A DNA stretch of 27,892 nucleotides from CAYTLQ01 sp964438715 (GCA_964438715.1 CAYTLQ010000323.1:1-27892); one strand, 5' to 3'. Positions 17,010 to 25,465 are shown, numbered from the stretch's first letter. Program-made: numbers and translations. The notes: generated by a model not told the origin, from the letters alone.

Positions 17010-17047
17010 ATAGTAAAAGAGATAAATTCATCATCTTAATTTTTTTT

Positions 17048-17734
17048 ATGATTGCAGAAAATATAAAATATGTCAGGGACCGTATTGCCGAAAGATGTGT
17101 TAAGGCAGGTCGGGATCCGCAGGACATAACATTAATTGCTGTTTCCAAAACGGTTGGCGCTGAAGCAATTAAAGAGGCAATTGAGTCCGGGATTAAGGAT
17201 TTTGGAGAAAACAGAGCCCAGGATCTTCGCGATAAGGCGCCACTCCTTCCACCGGAAATTCACTGGCATTTTATAGGCCATTTGCAAAGTAATAAAATTA
17301 AGTATGTTGTGGGTACAGCAAAACTTATTCATTCTATCGATACATTGGAATTGGCAGTAGAAGTGAACGAGGCGGCACAAAAAAGAAATATTGTTCAAAA
17401 AATACTTCTTGAAGTAAAAACATCCGGGGAAGAGTCGAAATTTGGTATTACCTCTGCAGAAAAACTTTTTGCTATTGCGGAGGCGGTGAAAAATTTGAAA
17501 AACCTGGATTTCTGCGGACTCATGACAATGGCTCCGTTTGTTGATGATGAGGCAGTTATCCGGAATTCATTCAGAACATTGCGCAAATTAAAGGATGAAC
17601 TTGAATCTGCCGGATTTATATTACCGGATCTTTCAATGGGGATGACAGGTGATTTTGAATTTGCTATTGATGAAGGCGCAACCTTAGTGAGAATTGGTAC
17701 AGCTATATTCGGTGAAAGAAATTACAAGGATTAG
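17048..17734 (+). CDS. yggS: YggS/PLPBP-family pyridoxal-phosphate homeostasis protein
   Basis: This cytosolic PLP-binding protein has an alanine-racemase-like barrel fold and no known catalytic activity; the family buffers PLP and affects amino-acid homeostasis. The product is 228 residues from ATG 17048. An upstream ATG at 17000 would add a hydrophobic 16-residue tail that homologues lack. The PLP lysine is Lys34 in LIAVSKT. Other family marks are FGENRAQDL, WHFIGHLQSNKIK, the KFGI segment, SMGMTGDFEFAI and the C-terminal VRIGTAIFG. It is the first gene of a long + strand cluster, 9 bases before the DivIVA-domain gene, the pairing common in bacteria (yggS near division genes). No Shine-Dalgarno sequence was seen. 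Confidence 0.95.
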   Translation: MIAENIKYVRDRIAERCVKAGRDPQDITLIAVSKTVGAEAIKEAIESGIKDFGENRAQDLRDKAPLLPPEIHWHFIGHLQSNKIKYVVGTAKLIHSIDTLELAVEVNEAAQKRNIVQKILLEVKTSGEESKFGITSAEKLFAIAEAVKNLKNLDFCGLMTMAPFVDDEAVIRNSFRTLRKLKDELESAGFILPDLSMGMTGDFEFAIDEGATLVRIGTAIFGERNYKD

Positions 17735-17743
17735 GAAAACACT

Positions 17744-18280
17744 ATGAGGCTTTCTCCAATAATAATTAAACAGCAGGAATTTGCTAAAGCATTTCGTGGC
17801 TATCAGACCGAAGAGGTCGATTCCTTTTTGGAAAAAGTAGCAGATGATTTTGGCGATCTGCAGAAAGAAAACGAAGATCTGAAGAGAGAACTGCAGATTG
17901 CTAATGAGCAACTGGCAGAATTCAGAAAAATAGAGAAGAACCTGCAGGATACACTTTTGAAAGCTCAGGAAAGTTCATCGAAAGCGGTTGAATCTACCAG
18001 AAAACAAACTGCTCTTATGATTAAAGAAGCAGAGATAAAGGCACAACAAATTATCGATAAAGCAAAAGAAAGTGCGAACGAAATACGAAGCTCGATTATT
18101 CATCTTCGTGAAGAAAGAGATTTGATTATTGCCAAACTGAAAGCAATTGTTGTTTCCCAGTCAAATCTTCTTGAACTGAAAGTTGAACGAGCCGGTGAGG
18201 AGCCTCAACCGGAAAAGAAGATCGAGACTCCGAAAAAAATGCAGATAAATATTGATCAGGTGATTGATAAACTGTTATGA
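17744..18280 (+). CDS. DivIVA-domain coiled-coil protein
   Basis: The product is 178 residues. The first 40 or so match the DivIVA N-terminal membrane-binding domain (RLSPIIIKQQEFAKAFRGY, then EEVDSFLEKV). The rest, to about residue 150, is a long coiled coil with regular heptads (QKENEDLKRELQIANEQLAEF and a later EAEIKAQQIIDKAKESANEI). The short tail is Pro/Glu/Lys-rich and ends in a predicted helix. DivIVA proteins gather at curved membranes and recruit division or wall-growth partners; in this group the role is not established. The stop overlaps the next start by four bases (ATGA). The next-but-one gene product shares a similar Ala/Glu/Lys coiled coil, so a physical partnership is possible. 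Confidence 0.88.
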   Translation: MRLSPIIIKQQEFAKAFRGYQTEEVDSFLEKVADDFGDLQKENEDLKRELQIANEQLAEFRKIEKNLQDTLLKAQESSSKAVESTRKQTALMIKEAEIKAQQIIDKAKESANEIRSSIIHLREERDLIIAKLKAIVVSQSNLLELKVERAGEEPQPEKKIETPKKMQINIDQVIDKLL

Positions 18281-19101
18281 GCACATTACTGGAAAAAATA
18301 AACGAAACAATTTCGGTGATCCGACAACATACTCAGGAGCAATATCCTGTTGGTATTATACTTGGTACAGGACTTGGCGGATTGGTGAAAGAAATTGCGG
18401 TGCATCACGAGATTGATTATGCTGAATTGCCGCATTTTCCCTTATCTACGGTAGAGTCTCATCATGGGAAATTAATTTTTGGAACGATAGGAAATAAGAA
18501 TGTGGTAACAATGCAGGGAAGGTTTCATTACTACGAGGGGTACACAATGCAGCAGATTACTTACCCTGTACGGGTGATGAAATTTCTCGGAGTAAACACA
18601 CTTCTTGTTTCTAATGCGTGCGGAGGAATGAATCCGGTTTACCGTAAAGGCGATATTATGCTGATGGTAGATCATATCAATCTTATCGGTGATAATCCGC
18701 TCATCGGACCAAACGAAGATTCACTCGGGCCACGCTTTCCCGATATGAGTGAACCCTATGATAAAAAGCTTATTGCACTAGCAGAACAAATTGCAATCGA
18801 AAACAAAATTTACCTTCAAAAAGGTGTCTATATTGCAGTAGCTGGTCCGAATCTTGAAACCAAAGCAGAATACCGATTTCTTCGTGCAACCGGCGCTGAT
18901 GTAGTAGGTATGTCAACTGTTCCGGAAAACATCGTGGCAAACCATATGGGTATAAAGGTTCTTGGAATGAGTATTATTACCGACGAATGTTTCCCTGATT
19001 CATTACAACCGGTAAAATTAGAGGAAGTAATAGCTGCTGCCAGTCAGGCAGAACCCAAAATGACGCTGATTATGAAAGAAGTAATCCGGAGGATGGAATG
19101 A
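18277..19101 (+). CDS. punA: Purine-nucleoside phosphorylase (trimeric PNP/MTAP superfamily)
   Basis: The enzyme splits purine nucleosides with phosphate to free base and (deoxy)ribose-1-phosphate in purine salvage. The product is 274 residues, the normal length. Visible motifs are the phosphate-binding GIILGTGLGGL, the SHHGKL loop, MQGRFHYYEGY, VSNACGGMNP, AGPNLETKAE (Glu194, base recognition) and VGMSTVPE. The residue that is Asn in human PNP (SLITN) is Asp236 here (SIITDE), as in the methylthioadenosine phosphorylase branch. Glu194, typical of 6-oxopurine PNPs, is kept, so base preference is uncertain. The gene is coupled by 4-base overlaps to the DivIVA-domain gene before it and the membrane-protein gene after it. 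Confidence 0.92.
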   Translation: MSTLLEKINETISVIRQHTQEQYPVGIILGTGLGGLVKEIAVHHEIDYAELPHFPLSTVESHHGKLIFGTIGNKNVVTMQGRFHYYEGYTMQQITYPVRVMKFLGVNTLLVSNACGGMNPVYRKGDIMLMVDHINLIGDNPLIGPNEDSLGPRFPDMSEPYDKKLIALAEQIAIENKIYLQKGVYIAVAGPNLETKAEYRFLRATGADVVGMSTVPENIVANHMGIKVLGMSIITDECFPDSLQPVKLEEVIAAASQAEPKMTLIMKEVIRRME

Positions 19102-19718
19102 GCGAAGAAAACAAAAGCGCTTTTTCTTATCTTGCACCCCTTTTTCTGGTGGTGCTTGTTTATTTATCGAATTTTCTTGATACAAAGCTTTTCAGTTTTG
19201 GCGAATACAATTTTGCGGTATGGTTTGTCATTTCAGTGTTCTGTTTTGCCTGCGGTTGGTTTATCAATAAATCACTTGGCTGGCAGTTTGGTGGAAAAAT
19301 TGTCTTTGCGCTTATTATCGCCTCTTCAATTCTTAGTATTGCTACAGTTATTTTCTTTAACGAGTACTTTATGGCGGCGGAGTTGGTTGTCGAGAATGTT
19401 GTGTTGTTTGCACTTAGGAATGTGTACCTTGGCTCTATGGGATTTTTTGGAATGGCTATTGCCGAAAATTTTGCACTTCAGGCAGAGATGGTGACGCTTC
19501 GTGAGAAAATGAAACTTGTGGAAGAAACAATACGAGATGCAAAAAAAGAAGCTGACCTGACATTGCGCGATGCACAAATCAGGGCAACAAAAATTCTGAA
19601 CGATGCGGAAGCGCAGGCGAAAAACATCTTCCTGAAAAAAGAGCGTATAGAAAAAGAATTACGAGAATTTATACAAATTGAAAAAGAACTAATAAAAAAA
19701 TACGAGAATAATCAATAA
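19098..19718 (+). CDS. Uncharacterised membrane protein: four TM helices plus C-terminal coiled coil
   Basis: The product is 206 residues and I do not recognise the family. Four hydrophobic segments lie at about 9-26, 37-56, 64-87 and 98-122. A charged helix of about 80 residues follows, with coiled-coil heptads rich in Ala/Glu/Lys/Arg (REKMKLVEETIRDAKKEA, then IRATKILNDAEAQAKNI). With an even number of helices and a short polar N terminus, the coiled coil is probably cytoplasmic. Its repeating E-A-x-x-x-A-x-x-I-x-x-A pattern resembles the second half of the DivIVA protein two genes upstream and ATP-synthase b-type stalks. The start overlaps the PNP stop by four bases, and ileS follows after 27 bases. 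A role as membrane anchor for the DivIVA-domain protein is only an inference. Confidence 0.7.
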   Translation: MSEENKSAFSYLAPLFLVVLVYLSNFLDTKLFSFGEYNFAVWFVISVFCFACGWFINKSLGWQFGGKIVFALIIASSILSIATVIFFNEYFMAAELVVENVVLFALRNVYLGSMGFFGMAIAENFALQAEMVTLREKMKLVEETIRDAKKEADLTLRDAQIRATKILNDAEAQAKNIFLKKERIEKELREFIQIEKELIKKYENNQ

Positions 19719-19745
19719 TAAAGGTTTTAATAATTAGTTATCGTT

Positions 19746-22700
19746 ATGTTTAAACAGCTCCCCGATCAGATAGTTTATCCGGAAATTGAAAAACAAATCC
19801 TTGCTTACTGGCAGGAAAATAATATTTTTGAAAAAAGTATTACCTCGCGCGACGAAAAGAATTCGTTTACTTTTTATGAAGGTCCGCCAACCGCAAACGG
19901 TAAACCCGGTATTCACCATGTTATGGCAAGAACTCTTAAAGATCTTGTTTGCCGATATAAAACACTGAAAGGTTTTCAGGTACACAGAAAAGCAGGTTGG
20001 GATACACATGGCCTGCCGGTAGAGATTGAAGTTGAAAAAACTTTGGGTATTAAAAAGAAAAGTGAAATTCCACAGTTCGGTATTGATAAATATAATGCCG
20101 CTTGCAGAGAGTCTGTTTTTACTTATAAAGATCTCTGGGAACAGATGACAAACAGGATGGGCTATTGGCTTAATCTGAATGATGCTTACATAACCTGTAC
20201 TAATGAATATATTGAATCGGTTTGGTGGTCTTTGAAAACACTTTTTGATAAAGGGTTGATTTATAAAGACTACAAAATCGTTCCTCAGTGCCCCCGTTCC
20301 GAAACAGTTCTTTCACAGCACGAGTTAGCCTTAGGGTATAAAATGACCAAAGATCCCTCGGTGTATGTACTCTTTAAATTGAAGGGACTGGACGAATATA
20401 TTCTCGTCTGGACTACTACCCCGTGGACTTTAATTTCCAATGTGGCTCTTGCAGTAGGTCCTAAAGTTGATTATGTTAAAGTCCTGCACAAAGAGAAAAA
20501 AATAATCCTTGCGAAAGAGCGCCTGAGTGTCCTGGAAGGCGAGTATGAACTACTCGAAGAATTTAAAGGCTCCTCTCTTGAAGGTAAGGATTACGAACAA
20601 CTTTTCAACTATCTTACCCCATCGAAAAAAGCATTTTATGTTATTTGTGGCGACTTCGTCAGTACCGAGGATGGGTCGGGAATAGTCCACATAGCCCCTG
20701 CATTCGGGCAGGATGACTATGAGATTTCCAAAAAATACGGTCTGCCTATGCTACAACCTGTAACACGTGGCGGATTGTTCACCGCAGAAATAACTGATTT
20801 CGCAGGTCAGTTTGTAAAAGACGCTGATCAGGGAATTATGCGTAAATTGAAGGAAGAGGGGAAGCTCTATAAAAAGGGAGTCATCGAACACTCGTATCCT
20901 TTCAGCTGGAGATTTGATAATGTTCCGGTTATTTATTACGCCCGTGAATCGTGGTTTATTAAAACCACAGCTATTGCAGATAAAATGGTTGAATTAAACA
21001 AAAAGATAAACTGGGCGCCTCCTGAGGTTGGTTCCGGCAGATTTGGGAACTGGCTTGAAGAAAATAAAGACTGGGCGCTCTCCCGCGACAGATATTGGGC
21101 TACACCCCTGCCGATATGGGTGAGTGATGATGGCGATATGTTTGCTGTTGGTTCAATAGAGGAACTAAAGCAAGGGTTTATTGAACAAAACGGTGCCCGC
21201 ATCCCCGTATCTGAAGTAGAAAATATTGATCTTCATAAACCCTTCATTGACACTGTACTCTTTGAAAAAAATGGAAAGATTTATAAACGGACACCTGAAC
21301 TTATCGATGTTTGGTACGATTCAGGGGCGATGCCGTTTGCACAATTTCATTATCCGTTTGAAAATAAAGAATGGTTCGAGAAAAATTTCCCCGGCGATTT
21401 TATTTCTGAGGGTATTGACCAGACCAGAGGATGGTTCTACACGCTCCATGCTATTGCAGTGATGCTATTTGAAAATGTGGCATATAAAAATGTACTTGTT
21501 AATGACTTAATTTTAGATAAGAACGGACAAAAAATGTCTAAGTCAAAAGGTAATACGGTTAATCCTTTTGAACTTTTTGACAAATACGGTGCTGATGCGA
21601 CACGCTGGTATCTGATTATCAACTCACCTCCTTGGAGGCCCACACTGTTTAATGAGGAAGATCTGGCGGATTATCAGCGGAAATTTTTCGGAACGCTCTT
21701 TAATACCTATGCATTTCTGGTAATGTATGCAAACATTGATGGTTTTGAGTACAAGGAAGAAGATATTCCGTATGATTCAAGACCGGAAATAGACCGATGG
21801 ATTATTTCCAAACTTAATTCTGTTATTGCCGAGTATGATCAATTAATGTCTGAGTATGACCCAACAAGAGCGGCGAGGCTTCTGGCATCATTTACTATTG
21901 ATCATCTTTCGAACTGGTATGTTCGCCGATGCAGAAGGCGTTTCTGGAAATCGGAAATGAATGAAAACAAACTTTCCGCATATCAGACATTATATGAATG
22001 TCTGATAAAGGTTACACAGTTAGCCGCTCCGTTTATTCCATTTACCGCTGAGGAAATCTACCGCAATCTTAATACTGTAACCGGAAGAAATACGGCAGAG
22101 TCAGTTCACCTTACTTTCTTTCCTGAGCCGAATTACCGTGATGAAGCTCTTGAAACAAAAATGGATATTGCTCAAAGAGTTGTTTCCCTTGGCCGATCGT
22201 TGAGGGCGAAACACAATCTTAAAGTACGCCAGCCGCTCCGTAAAGTTATGGCTGCGGTTGACCCATCGCTTGGGGAAGCACTTTCTAAGATGAAAGATGT
22301 TATTCTTGATGAATTAAACATCAAAGAACTTATTGTTTTGGGTGATGACTCGGGTATTGTGGAGAAAAGTGCAAAACCAAACTTCAAGACTCTTGGACCG
22401 AGGTTTGGGAAAAAAGTTAATCCGGTTGCAAATGCAATACGCGCCCTTTCCGGTCAACAGATTGCATCACTCGAAAAAGCCGGTTCTATAACACTGGATG
22501 TTGACGGTGAAGCAATAACGGTTTCTCTTGACGATATGGAAATAATCCGTACAGAAATTAAGGGTTGGGTAGTACAGTCGGAGGAGGGAGTTACCGTTGC
22601 GCTTGATCTTGAACTGAATGATGAATTAATTGATGAGGGAATAGCCAGGGAGTTTGTTAACAGGGTTCAAAACCTTAGAAAAGATTCCGGGTTTGAGGTT

Positions 22701-22886
22701 ACTGACAGGATAATGATTACATTTGAAGCTCCCGAAAAAATACGAAATGCAGTGAATCGTTTCAAAGGTTATATATCCAGTGAAACTCTTTCGGCAGAGA
22801 TTTCAGAAAATGGAATAGCCGGGGGGCAGGACTTTGAAATTGATGGAATAAAGTTTAAAATAAGTATAGTGAAATATTCATCCTAA
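19746..22886 (+). CDS. ileS: Isoleucyl-tRNA synthetase, type 2 (eukaryote-like) with GxHH signature
   Basis: This class I synthetase charges tRNA-Ile and edits misactivated valine. The product is 1046 residues, full length for IleRS2. The N-terminal FYEGPPTANGKPGIHHVMAR is the type 2 form of the ATP-binding region; the HIGH motif reads G-I-H-H (residues 55-58), with the first and third residues of HxGH exchanged. KMSKS is intact at 596-600. The CP1 editing insert is present (about 200-400; TTTPWTLISNVALAVG). The C-terminal region lacks the zinc-finger typical of type 1 bacterial IleRS. Type 2 enzymes tolerate mupirocin, and the GxHH variant is reported to be especially resistant. No Shine-Dalgarno sequence precedes ATG 19746. 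Confidence 0.96.
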   Translation: MFKQLPDQIVYPEIEKQILAYWQENNIFEKSITSRDEKNSFTFYEGPPTANGKPGIHHVMARTLKDLVCRYKTLKGFQVHRKAGWDTHGLPVEIEVEKTLGIKKKSEIPQFGIDKYNAACRESVFTYKDLWEQMTNRMGYWLNLNDAYITCTNEYIESVWWSLKTLFDKGLIYKDYKIVPQCPRSETVLSQHELALGYKMTKDPSVYVLFKLKGLDEYILVWTTTPWTLISNVALAVGPKVDYVKVLHKEKKIILAKERLSVLEGEYELLEEFKGSSLEGKDYEQLFNYLTPSKKAFYVICGDFVSTEDGSGIVHIAPAFGQDDYEISKKYGLPMLQPVTRGGLFTAEITDFAGQFVKDADQGIMRKLKEEGKLYKKGVIEHSYPFSWRFDNVPVIYYARESWFIKTTAIADKMVELNKKINWAPPEVGSGRFGNWLEENKDWALSRDRYWATPLPIWVSDDGDMFAVGSIEELKQGFIEQNGARIPVSEVENIDLHKPFIDTVLFEKNGKIYKRTPELIDVWYDSGAMPFAQFHYPFENKEWFEKNFPGDFISEGIDQTRGWFYTLHAIAVMLFENVAYKNVLVNDLILDKNGQKMSKSKGNTVNPFELFDKYGADATRWYLIINSPPWRPTLFNEEDLADYQRKFFGTLFNTYAFLVMYANIDGFEYKEEDIPYDSRPEIDRWIISKLNSVIAEYDQLMSEYDPTRAARLLASFTIDHLSNWYVRRCRRRFWKSEMNENKLSAYQTLYECLIKVTQLAAPFIPFTAEEIYRNLNTVTGRNTAESVHLTFFPEPNYRDEALETKMDIAQRVVSLGRSLRAKHNLKVRQPLRKVMAAVDPSLGEALSKMKDVILDELNIKELIVLGDDSGIVEKSAKPNFKTLGPRFGKKVNPVANAIRALSGQQIASLEKAGSITLDVDGEAITVSLDDMEIIRTEIKGWVVQSEEGVTVALDLELNDELIDEGIAREFVNRVQNLRKDSGFEVTDRIMITFEAPEKIRNAVNRFKGYISSETLSAEISENGIAGGQDFEIDGIKFKISIVKYSS

Positions 22887-22900
22887 GGAGGATAAATTTT

Positions 22901-23707
22901 ATGGCAAAGACAAAACAAAAAGCAGTATCGGCCGCTAAAAAGACCGTCGTGAAAAAGACTGCCGCAAAAAAAGTATCAGAATCAAAAGTAAAAAAAGCAG
23001 TCAAAGCAAGTGCGCCCAAGTCTAAAGCGGCAAAACCAAAAACAGCCAAAGAGCAGGCTTCTGCTATAAAAAAGAAAACGGAAAAATCTGTAAATGTAAA
23101 GTCTGCCGCTACAAAATCTGTAGCTCCTCCGAAAAAAACTTCGAATAGTACTATGAACTCTTCAGTAAATACTACTGTTGGTGAAAAAAAAGAAACTTCC
23201 TCAGTAAAGCCTACTGCGAGATTACCCTATTCCCCGGCAACCTCAAACAATTATATTGAGCCCGCGCCTAAACCAAATCGACCAATAAAGTATAAATACA
23301 CACCGGAGGAATTGGAGAGATTTAAAAAAATAATATTGGATAAACAGCGGGAGATAGTTGAACAGTTACAAAACCTTCGTGATCAGATGCTTGACCCAAC
23401 AACGGGCGAATATATAAATGAAAATTCTCCTTACTCTCTTCACATGGCTGAGCAGGGTACTGATGCAATGGAGCGGGAAAAAACATTTCTCTATGCTCAG
23501 AGGGAAAACAAATTTCTCGGTTACCTCGAAGATGCACTTAAACGCATCGAGGCTGGAACATATGGACAGTGCATTGAATGTGTGGATGAACCAAAATTCC
23601 TCTGTGAAACCTGTCCGCTTATACCTGCGGAAAGATTAGAGGCAGTCCCTCATTCTCAACTTTGTGTTCAAATTAAAAAAAGACAGGAGAAACCGAGGAG
23701 AATTTAG
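22901..23707 (+). CDS. TraR/DksA-family protein with histone-H1-like N-terminal tail
   Basis: The product is 268 residues. Residues 1-75 or so are almost only Lys, Ala, Val, Ser and Pro (KKTVVKKTAAKKVSESKVKK), like histone H1 tails; a low-complexity linker follows to about 128. Then comes a DksA/TraR-type helical hairpin (EELERFKKIILDKQREIVEQ; EQGTDAMEREKTF near the tip) and the zinc-finger region. The cysteines are unusual: Cys224-x2-Cys227, an inserted Cys235-x2-Cys238, then Cys255 in RLEAVPHSQLC, where a second Cys would be expected three residues on but is Ile258. DksA proteins act in the RNA-polymerase secondary channel; the tail suggests extra nucleic-acid binding. A strong AAGGAGG before ATG 22901 marks high expression. 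It follows ileS by 14 bases. Confidence 0.87.
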   Translation: MAKTKQKAVSAAKKTVVKKTAAKKVSESKVKKAVKASAPKSKAAKPKTAKEQASAIKKKTEKSVNVKSAATKSVAPPKKTSNSTMNSSVNTTVGEKKETSSVKPTARLPYSPATSNNYIEPAPKPNRPIKYKYTPEELERFKKIILDKQREIVEQLQNLRDQMLDPTTGEYINENSPYSLHMAEQGTDAMEREKTFLYAQRENKFLGYLEDALKRIEAGTYGQCIECVDEPKFLCETCPLIPAERLEAVPHSQLCVQIKKRQEKPRRI

Positions 23708-23730
23708 TCCTCAATTCCGGAAGGTAATTT

Positions 23731-24513
23731 TTGCGAATTTTATTTGTAACTCTTTTTGTTGTTGTAATAGACCAGTTAACAAAAGTGCTGGTAAAAGGTT
23801 TTGCGGTTCCTTTTCTCAATATCCGCTATGAGGGGATGTATCACGGTCAGAGAATACCAATTCTTGGTCAGTTTTTTCAATTGACATTTGTTGAAAATCC
23901 GGGAATGGCATTTGGTATAGACCTTACTATTACCGGTAAATTACTGATCTCGGTGTTTTCAATTATCGCTAGTGTCGGACTTTTTTATTACCTCTACACT
24001 GTGAGAGATAAGAGCCTAAGTCTGCGACTCTCTCTTGCTCTGATTCTTGGCGGAGCGATAGGTAATTTGATTGACCGTGTATTCTATGGTGTTTTTTATC
24101 AGTATGCTCCATTATTCTATGGCAAAGTTGTTGACTTTTTAGATTTTGATTTCTTCAACATTAATCTCTTCGGGCGTGTTTACGACAGGTTTCCGATATT
24201 TAATATTGCTGATACTGCCGTGTCTCTCGGTGTGTTCATTATGCTTTTATTTTATAAAAAACATCAGGATGAGACAGAAAGCTTGAATGAACCGCAAACA
24301 GTTGCGGGAGAAAGTATTGATGAGGTGAAATCAAATTTGCCTGAAAATGAATTATCCGATGTTGATGGGGATAAATCGGTACTTACTGAGTCATCGAAAG
24401 CGATGGCTGATAACAGAGACAATATTCCGCCTGTCTTCGATGGTAATACAGACTCCTCAGACGGTAAGAATGGGAGTGTGGATGGCAGAACTGATAACTC
24501 AGAGAAATTATAG
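23731..24513 (+). CDS. lspA: Lipoprotein signal peptidase (LspA) with long acidic C-terminal tail
   Basis: LspA is an inner-membrane aspartic peptidase that removes signal peptides from diacylglyceryl-prolipoproteins. The product is 260 residues. The start is TTG 23731, supported by AAGG 6 bases upstream and by the first membrane helix (RILFVTLFVVVIDQLTK). Catalytic Asp115 lies in GNLIDRV and Asp161 in FNIADTAVS; VENPGMAFG is also present. Family members normally end soon after the fourth helix, near residue 182. Here about 78 further residues follow, rich in Asp, Glu, Ser and Asn and probably disordered in the cytoplasm. The end of this tail overlaps the rluD start by 32 bases. The receptor kinase at 1266 is a possible substrate through its Cys30. 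Confidence 0.93.
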   Translation: MRILFVTLFVVVIDQLTKVLVKGFAVPFLNIRYEGMYHGQRIPILGQFFQLTFVENPGMAFGIDLTITGKLLISVFSIIASVGLFYYLYTVRDKSLSLRLSLALILGGAIGNLIDRVFYGVFYQYAPLFYGKVVDFLDFDFFNINLFGRVYDRFPIFNIADTAVSLGVFIMLLFYKKHQDETESLNEPQTVAGESIDEVKSNLPENELSDVDGDKSVLTESSKAMADNRDNIPPVFDGNTDSSDGKNGSVDGRTDNSEKL

Positions 24514-25465
24514 GTTCGATCTTCCCGAAGGGAAAAAAAAGGAACGGATTGATGTTTTTCTTGTACACTCAATGGAGAACGCAACAAGAAACAGAATCCA
24601 GAAACTCATTGAAGCAGGGTATGTTACCATTAACGGAAAAACTGCTAAATCCAATACCATAATCAAAGCGGGTGATACTATTCATGTTACAATTCCGGTA
24701 TCTCCACGCCCCGATAAAACTGAGCCGGAAAATATTCCCCTCGATATAGTATATGAGGATGATTATCTTTTGATAATCAATAAACCTCCCGGAATGGTTG
24801 CCCATCCATCGCTTGGGCATTTTACGGGTACACTTGTTAATGCACTGCTTTATTATACAAAAGATCTTAGTCCGAATAATGGCGATGTGTTTCGTCCAGG
24901 CATAGTTCATAGAATTGATAAAGATACCAGCGGATTGCTTGTTATTGCCAAAGAGGAGCATGCTCATTCACATTTAGCCGCACAGTTCAGCAGGCATAGC
25001 ATCGAACGGGAATACTGGACCGTAGTGTGGGGGAGAATGAAATCGGAAGAAGGAATTATTGAAGGGAACATTGCACGAAGTAAGAAGGACAGGAAAAAGT
25101 TTACTGTATCCGAAAATGAGGGTAAACCGGCTGTAACAATGTATAAAGTTCTTGAGGAATTTGAGTTTGCTTCTCTGCTTTCCGTTCGGTTAAAAACAGG
25201 GAGAACGCATCAGATTCGTGTACATTTCTCTTACAACGGTCATCCGGTTTTTGGCGATGAAACTTATGGTGGCAGGGCAATAATGGCGGGTTCACAATTA
25301 CCTAAAATACGCGCCCGTGTTGAGAATCTTTTGGAAATTATGCCACGGCAGGCGCTTCATGCAAGAACTTTAGGATTTATTCATCCGGCAACGAAAGAAC
25401 AAATACGGTTCGAGTCTAAGCTCCCACCCGATTTCGAGGAACTGCTTTCACGGCTTCGTGTATAA
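24482..25465 (+). CDS. rluD: RluA/RluD-family 23S rRNA pseudouridine synthase
   Basis: The enzyme isomerises uridine to pseudouridine, probably in 23S rRNA. The product is 327 residues from ATG 24482, chosen because GGGAG precedes it by 5 bases; the frame is open back to 24347 inside lspA but gives no family-like sequence. An S4 RNA-binding domain (about 16-75; RIDVFLVHSMENATRNRIQK) leads to the catalytic domain with IVHRIDKDTSG (nucleophile Asp146), KTGRTHQIRVH and FGDETYGG. The exact target uridines cannot be told from sequence, so rluD is the best guess within RluA/RluC/RluD. Its start lies within the lspA tail (32-base overlap), which indicates coupled translation. Confidence 0.9.
   Translation: MAELITQRNYRFDLPEGKKKERIDVFLVHSMENATRNRIQKLIEAGYVTINGKTAKSNTIIKAGDTIHVTIPVSPRPDKTEPENIPLDIVYEDDYLLIINKPPGMVAHPSLGHFTGTLVNALLYYTKDLSPNNGDVFRPGIVHRIDKDTSGLLVIAKEEHAHSHLAAQFSRHSIEREYWTVVWGRMKSEEGIIEGNIARSKKDRKKFTVSENEGKPAVTMYKVLEEFEFASLLSVRLKTGRTHQIRVHFSYNGHPVFGDETYGGRAIMAGSQLPKIRARVENLLEIMPRQALHARTLGFIHPATKEQIRFESKLPPDFEELLSRLRV

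Larger units (their letters stand above)
16518..17047. other. 530-base region between divergent genes, no gene seen
   Basis: No convincing gene lies here, although one frame of the Fn3 gene stays open to 16757. The stretch must hold the promoters of both divergent genes. A candidate minus-strand promoter is listed at 16618-16647. The Fn3 leader transcript would be about 100 bases and includes an AGGAGG (16555-16560 on the opposite strand) too far upstream to serve ATG 16517. An imperfect hairpin lies near 16775-16793. A CAATAAT/ATTATTG inverted repeat lies at 16989-17009. Confidence 0.5.

Noticed and set aside
17000..17047. Upstream start of yggS at 17000
   Set aside because: The added 16 residues are hydrophobic and lysine-rich with no counterpart in the family; ATG 17048 gives the usual length.
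24347..24481. Upstream start of rluD inside lspA
   Set aside because: The 45 added residues have no family resemblance, and GGGAG correctly precedes ATG 24482.
24264..24587. 107-codon minus-strand frame opposite the lspA tail
   Set aside because: It is serine-rich only because it mirrors the low-complexity acidic tail; no start signal or domain.
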